DNA of 24,988 nt from Dipetalonema caudispina (taxonomy: Eukaryota; Nematoda; Chromadorea; Rhabditida; Onchocercidae). The DNA lies in the NCBI GenBank assembly GCA_013365325.1, contig JABVXV010000579.1, positions 1 to 24,988 of the forward strand, given 5' to 3'. The position numbers and the translations under genes were made by a program. This document shows positions 10,901 through 19,900 of the stretch, one piece after another. The notes under the pieces are model-generated. The model did no database searches. It worked only from the letters and a program-made list of their open reading frames with translations, and had not been told where the DNA came from. Each line of letters starts with the position of its first letter. Positions within the stretch are counted from its first letter, which is position 1.

Positions 10901-13900
10901 ACAGCATGTGCAGTTTATTCGTTTTTTGGAAAAATGTCGATGAGATGGTCTTTTTGCAGTATCAGTACTAAGCCTAACTTAACATATTCCTTAGGGTCCT
11001 TTTAGATAGAATGCTAGCATCACTCTTTTAGCTCTTTTCAATTTTACAAATTTTAAAGGTACAGTTCGTAGCAAATGAACAGAACAACAATACATTTGTA
11101 AAGCTTAAAATAAAGATGAAAAAAGAAAGAAATTTTTATATTACAAACGATTTGCAACAAGATCAATTTACGAAAATTTTAGTTTCATTTTCATAAAATT
11201 GAATTCATTGCACGGTAATAAAGTAATATAGCTGCTGCTTTTTCCGTACTTTTTTTTCAATTTGTTTTTTATTGCAATGTTTTTCCAAATATTTCTTCCT
11301 TCTATGACTATTTATTATACTTATAATTATAACTATTATCATTACTTATTTAATTACACTTATGAGTTATGTAAAATAAAGCAACTATCACGTTTCTGAT
11401 TCTTTTGAAATAAAGCTAAACTAATTACCCGAAATATCTTAGTACGTTTTCCAAAAAGAAAAAAATCTGTATATTTTATTTTTTGTTTGGGAAAACTTCC
11501 GAAATTAGTTGCAGATCTGTAAAAAATGATGAACTCCAATTAAATAAAATTATTTTCAAAACTGAAAATTTTCAAATGTTATAATTTTGATAACATTGGG
11601 ATTTAATATTGATCTCGAAAGGCTTATGATTTTGTTTATGAATTATTTGCACATGCAGTTATTTATATATAATTACATTCATATTTTACTGATTAATTAC
11701 TCATTTAATGGAATAATTATTTCAAATATTTAAGGCAAATAATGGTGATGCAGAAATGATGTCGAATAAAATGCTATCATTTGATATTCAAACGATATCA
11801 GATGACCAGAAGATGTTTTCCAATTCTTCAATACTGATGGAATCTTCTGAAGATACTGAAAATAATCGACAGGTTGTTGTTCATATTTCGTCGTTTGATA
11901 GACTCAATGATAAGATTTCATCATTCATTGCGGTAATGAATGAAATTTCGAAACTGTCTTATACAACAATGAAATATGCAGATTTTTTTCATAATTATTT
12001 GAACCACAAAAAAATGTGTGAATCGAAAAAACATTCTTTTTTTATATAATTATTATTTCTCTATATTTTATTTTACTTTGTATTTTCGCATTTTCCGCAT
12101 TTTTGTAATGTTATTATTGTTAGTGCTTTATAATTTGTTGTTCCTTCTGCTCGCTTGTAAAAATCGAACGGATAATTATTTGGAATTTTTCAAGTAGTCT
12201 TCCACAGTTCTTTAGTCAGACTTTTTCAATTTTCTTTGATTGGGAGCATACACGATTAATTATAGAAATACTGATGATAGAATAGGAATAATCGATCATA
12301 TTCTACTGAATAATATAGGATGAGGAAAATCAGAATAATACTTTTTTTTGTTTTTTTTTTCCAAGCTTTTCAAAATGGAATTCTATAATTAAATTAATTT
12401 CAGGCATGGCCTTTTTAATTCGATAAATATAATGTTAAATTTTCGAATGCTTAAAAATTTTTTAACAGAATTTAACTCATTCATACAACATCCCAGAATT
12501 ATCGCTAATGAAATAGCACATTGCCAAATATCATAAAATATTAATACTTCTATTTCAGACATCACATACCAATAGTACCCGTAATATGGATGAATCAGAA
12601 ATTGCCTCACTAACACAAACACCAGGTACTTCGTGTTATTTTTTGTCTGTGTAAAAAAGAAAATTAAAATTAAAATTAAAGACTTACATTCGACAAATGA
12701 TAAAAAAAATATTTGAAAACTAAATTCATACATATGAATAGCTTTTTCCAATTGATTATCAAATTTTACGATCAAATCTATCATGCAATGCTTGCATAAC
12801 TTGTAACTTTCAAAAAGTAATCAAATAAGATTAATCGATTTAAAATATATTACTTTCAATGTTCTTGTGAAGCTAATGTTATCTAAAACATTTGTTTATC
12901 TCATGAGATCGTTTTCTCCATGTAGGAAAACCATAAAATAAATTTTTTTAACGTACTTCAGCTTCACGTAACTACAAAAGCAGTACATTTAAGAGATCTA
13001 TTGATTCTTTTAATCGTTTTTCGAAGGTGACAATCATAAAAACATACTGTCACATCGATTACTTCATCGTAAACTTATTTAATGATTGCCGTGTTTCTAT
13101 TTAAGTATTATTCCACAATAATTAACGCATACTTTCTCACAGTTGTAATAATATCTATGGCAATATTAACTTCTCACAAAAATTATAAGAGTCACGACAA
13201 ATATAATTTTTTCCGCCGACCTCTTTGTCATGGTAGTTAACAATAAAAGTTTCAATTTAACTGATAGCTCTAATTTAATTTTGCTTGTGAAATTTCTACA
13301 CACCTTCCTAAGAAAAATATTGTCGCAGCATAGTGTTATTCAACTATTATTTGATATGAATGAGATTTTTTCTTTTTATGTATTCAGATCAGTCAGAAAG
13401 TTCTCAAGTAAAGGAAGAAGACATGACGGAACGGAAAAAAACTGCAACAAATAATGATATCGATACGGAACGAAAAGAATCGATTACTACCAATAAAAAG
13501 GCTAGCGTTGATTCATCAAATCATATATATGGTACACAACAATATCCTGTTGATCCTGAAACCGAATCAGCGGCACATTATGATACAAGTTCATATTGCG
13601 CAAATCCAGAAAGGCAGACTGATGATACCACTGAAGTGGCAGATCTTCAACAAACATGTATGCTTCTGTTCCATGCAGGATTATTTAGATTCGATAGATT
13701 TGATTAATTTAGGTGAAACTTTCAAATTACTGAACTACATCTCATAATTTATAATATCATATTCGTAAATAATTAAGTCTTCGACGGATTGATTGTACCT
13801 AGTAATAATTATTATTTACTTAGGAACAGTTTTCTTTCCAATTTATCGAAATTTATCTATACGAGATGGAAAAGTGTGAACATTGTTCGAATGCGAAAAC

Positions 13901-16900
13901 TTTCGATATTTTACTTCGTTTTATTCAAATAATTTGGATTTGCTGTTTCAATATCTCATTAAGTAGGGGAAAATAACGTGTTATATGATTTTAGATGATA
14001 GTACGCTTTATCAGGAATCAGCGGAACAAGAACAATATACTTATTCCTACAATGAACCACAGACGCGAAGCTATGATGGAATGCAGAATGTAACTTACGA
14101 TTACGGTGCCACACCGTATCAAGATTATGAACAACAACAACAGAATGAAGCACCAGTTAATTATCAAAATTATGATCAAATGAATTATGCAACAACGTAT
14201 CAGAGCTATGATCAACAGTCAACTATGAGTCAAGATTACACACAACAAGCGATAGCAATGCAAGATTACAGTCAACAATCTACTACATTTCCTGATTACG
14301 GTACTTCACAGTACGATCAATCACAAGGATTTGGCTATAATAGCTACGATACTTACACAGCATCCTATGTACCGTCAACAAATGGTCAAAATTATGCGAG
14401 TCAAGCTGGTTCGGAATTCTATCCAGGTAAAATATTCGAATTTAATGAACATGAAAAATAAAACTCTTGAAAGTTGAGCCTTCGGATGTCCGAGAAAGCT
14501 GTTAGAGAGATTTGACATGTTTAGGAATTTTGTACTCAGAATAAGGATTTTCTAATATCCATATGAGATCTGATCGAGTTTTGTTTTAAACTTTTCAAAT
14601 ACTTAATATTGAAGCGATTACCATAAGTGAACATAGTGGAGATGAAGGGATAAGATTTATGACATTTAGCTTTCTGGACAAAGTGTTATAATTCATAATT
14701 ATCGTAAAAAGTTTAGGCATTACTGAAGAAACAAGCAACGACCACGGTATGCAATACAATCAACAGCATACTACAGAAAATTCTGCTACGTCTATCCATG
14801 CTAACAGTGGCTATCGACCCCCTGTGATACCACAATATATTGCGCCATTGTTTCCAGCCGTGATTAGGCAACTTTTTTCTTTAAAAAAACTTTTTTCCAT
14901 AAAATAAACTTGTGTTATGCGACGCGATGATCGGATAATGTATTAACTTAATTTAAAATAATGATAAAATGACGTTAACTGATAATTTTTAGCCTATTTC
15001 ATGGGTCTTTTTTTTCAGCTCGGAACCAAACCCATTTTCTTGGGAAGCGCAAGAAAGTGCAGCGGTAGCAACGGTTACAGAACCGATACCACAACCTGTC
15101 ATCCAATCACCGCAGTCACTTTCTACAGAAATATATCAACAAAAGTCTGTTAAGCTTGATCTTTTTTAACTCCGTTAAAAAAAATTACTTCGTTCAACGT
15201 AAAATTTAATATATTTTTTCGTAGTTTTGATTTTCAAATAATACAATGCTAAATAATTTTGACCAAAAACATTGTTGATTATTTATTGCTACGCTTACTT
15301 ACCCAGGCTTAATCATATTTATTTAATTTACTTAGAACTCAATTAATATTATTGCATTCATAATGTATTAATAGCAAATACTTGGGATTTTGAATAGATC
15401 CGGAATTTATTATTGTTTTATCATTTTTTTACCCTTAAAAACAATAATCAAACGTCAAATATCAATATCTTTGTTTTTTGCTTACGATTTTTCTAGAAAT
15501 ATCCTTTTTTTTCTAGAGAAATACCAACAGAAAATGATGGTAGTGGCGTTCAAAATGTTGAAGAAATGAAACAAAAACGTAAGTGATATAACAAGTACAG
15601 TATTTTAATATACTATCGTGGATACGTAGCAAAGTTTTTCTAATGCTTTTTTTTTTGGAAAAGAGTAGGTAAAAAGGAGGAAATATTTTCACTATTTAAT
15701 TATTTTTTTTTAAATAATATTTCAAACAACACATTTCATAAACACTGCTTCATTTACAGAATTCTAGTTCACAAAGTTAGAATGCTTATTGAAGTTTGAT
15801 TTTAAACAAAAATCACCATTCACGGGATCGTAATAGGTTTAATTGTTTTCAGCACCTTTACGACCTGCTCCACCATCACCATCTGTTGAACGCTCATTAC
15901 CACCAGCACGACCTCCAATGCCACTTTCACCAAAACCGAAATATTCCACCGAACCACCACTGCAACAGCAATTACCGTCTAAATTCGCAGAGTCAGAACC
16001 AGAAGAAGATGCTTGGACGCAGTTTAAGAAATTAACAGAAAAAGCTACAATAGCAGTGAAATCAACTGAAGAAAGATTGAAAGAATTGGAAAAGACAACA
16101 GCTGCCAAAGATATTAAGGATGAAAGTTATCTCGCACAAATTGGGTATGTTTTCCTCAAAGAAAATGGAGGGGCTGATAAATTTCGCAACATCTTGGAAT
16201 TTTTTCCGGATCCTACTTGACCACATTCAATGTTTAACCATAGTTTGATCAGATAATCAGCAAAATGCAGTGAAATTCTTTGATCTGGTCGAGTTTATTA
16301 ACAACTATTCTCGCATAACTGTGATGAAAACAAAAAAGTTTACAGTGGTTCTCAAGCATATATACCAGAACAGGCCTATAAACAAGCACGAGAGAAGGGA
16401 TCTCTAATTGCACCGGTAAAAGAAAAAAAGAAGGCGAAACATGGAAAATCGAAAAAAATGTCGGAACCGGAATTGCCATTAGCGCAAGAAGATGACATGG
16501 ATCGAGCTGCTATGGAACTTGCCAAAAAGATGGCTGCTACAAGAATTGACTTACAAGTTCAATTAATTTATTAATTTTTTTTTATTCCTGATATGAGAAT
16601 GATAATATATTTGTTAAAGATGTATCCTTAGTTGCCTTCCCATCTTTAAGATGATTAAGATATCTCAAAGCATCAGTGTATTAACCTTTAAGTCAGTTTA
16701 CAAAATAACAAATTAAAATATACCTTGAATATGTAACCTAAAATATCGGACTAAAGTTTGAGTACATAAAAATTTGTGATATTGAAATGAGAAAAAAAGA
16801 AATTACAGTTCGTCAGAATTCAAAGTTATGAACCAATGATTATTTTTATTTTCTAACTCTGATAACCAGTGATCTATTAAATTTGATTATTATTTGTTTA

Positions 16901-19900
16901 GCTTTCAATTTCTTATGAATAGAGTTCTTTAAATTTTCCTTTAAATTCCTGAAATTTAAAAAAAAATACGATTTTGTAAAAGATAAATGAATAAATTGCA
17001 TAACGAATAGCTCATTACTTGTAGGATTGGAAGCCACCAACAGAACAACAAGATCTATCAACTCCTGATCAGAAATCAAACGAATCATCTGATGAAACGT
17101 CAGTACTGTCATATTCGCCTTATTAATTTAAATTTCAAATTCGTTCACAGTATGCTATGCTAGAAAGCAACAATCAATTATGACGATAAGTAATAAGTGT
17201 TAAATTTATACCAATAGAGTATTATTGCTTCCATTATCGTACATTTATCAAGAATTCAACTTTCACTTCTTCAGTTCGATGGTGACACAAACTAAACCGA
17301 TCAGAGACGATGCAGAAGATATGGAAACTTCTAATATCCTTGAAGAACCAAGCACTACGGCAGCTGCTTTTAGGTATCTTTATGGTATTTGTAAGAAATC
17401 CACCATTAATTAATCCGTTGATTAATTTACTTTAAGAACTAAAATCCAACAAATGACTAGTAATTTCCGTCTCTATTTTAAGTTTATTTATTTTTAGTAA
17501 AATTCAGAGTAATATAACTAATGTGCAAACATTTTTTAACTAGGGACTGCATAAAGTTTTTCACTGATCTAACATGGAATTAAATCCTAATATTGGATAC
17601 ATAAGTCCTTAATACTTTCACCATTTCGTCACCAATATATTAATTATATTGTATTGTTTAAGCGAAGAGCCAAACAATCTAAATTGGACTGGTTTTGATG
17701 ATTCGAGACCAGCTGAATTACCACCATCTGAATCAGGTTTCTTCACTAGTGCTTCTGCTGCTCCAGTTTCACCTGATAAAGCATTTGGTGATTCTATCAT
17801 TGTACCTGGTGAAGTGAACGCTTCGATCAATGATGATTTAATTGATAAGGTAAAAATATTTTTATTACATTATCAGTTGTCAATATCAGGCATGTCATGC
17901 TATTTTTAGGAATAATCAATAATCGATATTAATTACTCTCATTGATATCATAAATTTCGCATCAATTTATAGGATTATGATCCGTTCAATGTATGTTCAG
18001 CGGATGATTTGGTTAGAGAAGCAAAAGCACGAGTTGCTGCAGTAATTGCTGCAGAAGAAACTCAAGGAGATATCAATTTCTTTGCTACCACTAAAGTAAC
18101 TGAAGAAAAAAGTGACGTTAGCTCACCAACTCAAGAAGGTGGTAGTCCAGCTAGTTCACGACCTATTGGATTTGATGATGAATTCCGAGTAGAAGTTAGT
18201 TTTTTGATACAAATAAAAGATTATTATCTTTACTAGGCATAATTTAGGGACCAATAAAGAAATCTAATATTAGCATTAATTGATAACAATAATTTCAACT
18301 TTTTGTTGAAAATGCTTAATTTGTTTGTTTTAATAATGAAGGTAATTAGTTGGAAGACATAATCAAATAATTACCCTCATGAAAGAAACAAATATATTAT
18401 ATTTAAATTGGAATAAGAAAGAAAAATAAAGAAAAATTATTTTCTCAGATATATCTTTTTAAACAGTTAAGTTAAGTGTTTAACAAATTTTCAGGATGAT
18501 GCTATTAGTACACCAAGTCCATTGTATGATGAAGATGACAGCGAGCCGTTGACCGATTTTCCAGCTAAATTTACTGGTGACGGTTGGGAAATGATGATCC
18601 GGTATCCTATAAAGAAAAAAATTATGAGTGATCGTTACTGGAAGCCATGCTACGTGAGACTACGTGACCATACTCTTTATCTATTCAATTCAAAAACTGA
18701 ACAAAAACCATTCATGGAAATTTTATTACAGGTTCTCAGTTTCTTCCAGTTTTGCGAATCATATATTTGAAGGGTTTTTGGTCTTAAATTTTGTTTAATA
18801 TCATAACTTTTATTCCAATTTAAAAGTTCTTAAATTTTGCTCAATATCATAACTTTTATTCCAGTTTAAAAGTTATCTTCCGTCTTGAAATTATGTTTTA
18901 ATTTACGACGTAGAAATTGGAAATAAATTTGAACAATACATTATTTCTTTGATTTTGTCTTATATTACTACTTGCAAAACGTCCATCATGTGTCTTATTA
19001 CTAACTTATCAAATTCATTATTGATTTCGAATTCAATTGTTTAAATACTATTTATCTATTTCGTTGATTTTATTAGACATTAATAGAATAATTGGTTGAT
19101 TTTTATTAGCTAAATAGTCCATGTACTCATCACCTTGTCTAATTAAAATCATTCATTTAATTTGCGGTCAATTTAATATATAAATTTATGATTATTAATT
19201 TAACGACCACTAATTTTATCAGGAAAAAGTTCATCAAGTGTTTATACATTCTGAAATAATTTCATAATTTTAGGCGACTTATTCTCTTTCGGATCCCACA
19301 TTGCAAGCATACGATGTTTATGGTAAAATCCATACGGTGAAATTGCAATTTGTTTCGTACAAAGAGCGGGTTGGCATTAGACCAGGTATACACCGACAGT
19401 TGAAAATTTTAAAATCTAAAATCCCAACATGAAATTTCACATTATTCCTTGCCTTTAATCATTAAGCATAATTCTAATCAAAATTTTGGGATTGTAATTT
19501 AAGCATCACTTTTCTTTAGCATTCTAAAATTTATTAAGATAATTTATCGAAAATTATTCTCTTTTTTTGCAAAATTTTCAGGACAAATTTCACGGCTGGT
19601 AGAAGGACATGTGACAAAATATGGTTTACCATTGGAACATTCGGCGCAATGCGCAGTACTATTAAAATTTGGATCGTTAAATGCAATTGAATTGTTCACA
19701 TTTGTTGCTACCATTGAAGATATTCTTTTTCGATGTGTAGCTGTACGAAATAGCGCACCTCTGTATAAGCAGGATGAAGTTCAGGTATTTAAAATAATAA
19801 TATTTTAGTGCAGTATAACATGAATAATTGTTAATTCACTTAAAAATCAAATTTCAAAATCTCAAAATCTTTGTCAATCCATTTACTTTCTTCACTTTTG

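Larger units (their letters stand above)
10432..13657 (+). other. unc-41: unc-41 exons 7-10: small acidic linker exons (residues 307-484)
   Basis: These exons encode polar, acidic, Ser/Thr-rich sequence without a recognised fold. Exon 7 (10432-10490) encodes only about 20 residues and begins at a tandem ACAGCAG acceptor, so one Ala could be included or skipped. Exon 8 (11735-11872) could instead end at 11932 (GCG then GTAATG), adding 20 codons in frame. Exon 9 (12559-12625) encodes 22 codons. Exon 10 (13388-13657, 270 nt) is Lys/Glu-rich at first, then contains IYGTQQYPVDPETES. Exon 10 is flanked by phase-1 introns on both sides, so skipping it would keep the frame. The exons are separated by introns of roughly 0.7 to 1.2 kb. 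Assignment to this gene rests on phase continuity and strong acceptors. Confidence 0.7.
14717..15578 (+). other. unc-41: unc-41 exons 12-14 with NPF motif and a GC-AG intron
   Basis: Exon 12 (14717-14867) encodes a His/Gln/Asn-rich segment then SGYRPPVIPQYIAPLFPAVI. It ends AG followed by GCAACT, a GC donor, because only that end gives the two-base remainder that exon 13 needs. Exon 13 (15019-15144) starts SSEPNPFSWEAQ, with NPF at residues 683-685, the classic EH-domain ligand (Eps15/intersectin). It continues Pro/Gln-rich. Exon 14 (15517-15578) is short and acidic (EIPTENDGSG). The exon 13/14 junction is ambiguous. Either 15144 joins 15517 (weak GTCTGT donor) or 15148 joins 15497 (GTTAAG donor), adding eight residues. 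Both keep frame. Confidence 0.75.

Noticed and set aside
12389..12784. 131-codon minus-strand frame
   Set aside because: It runs antisense over exon 9 and its introns, has AT-rich codon content, and matches no family I know.
15839..16108. 89-codon minus-strand frame rich in Gly/Ser
   Set aside because: It is the reverse shadow of the proline-rich exon 15.
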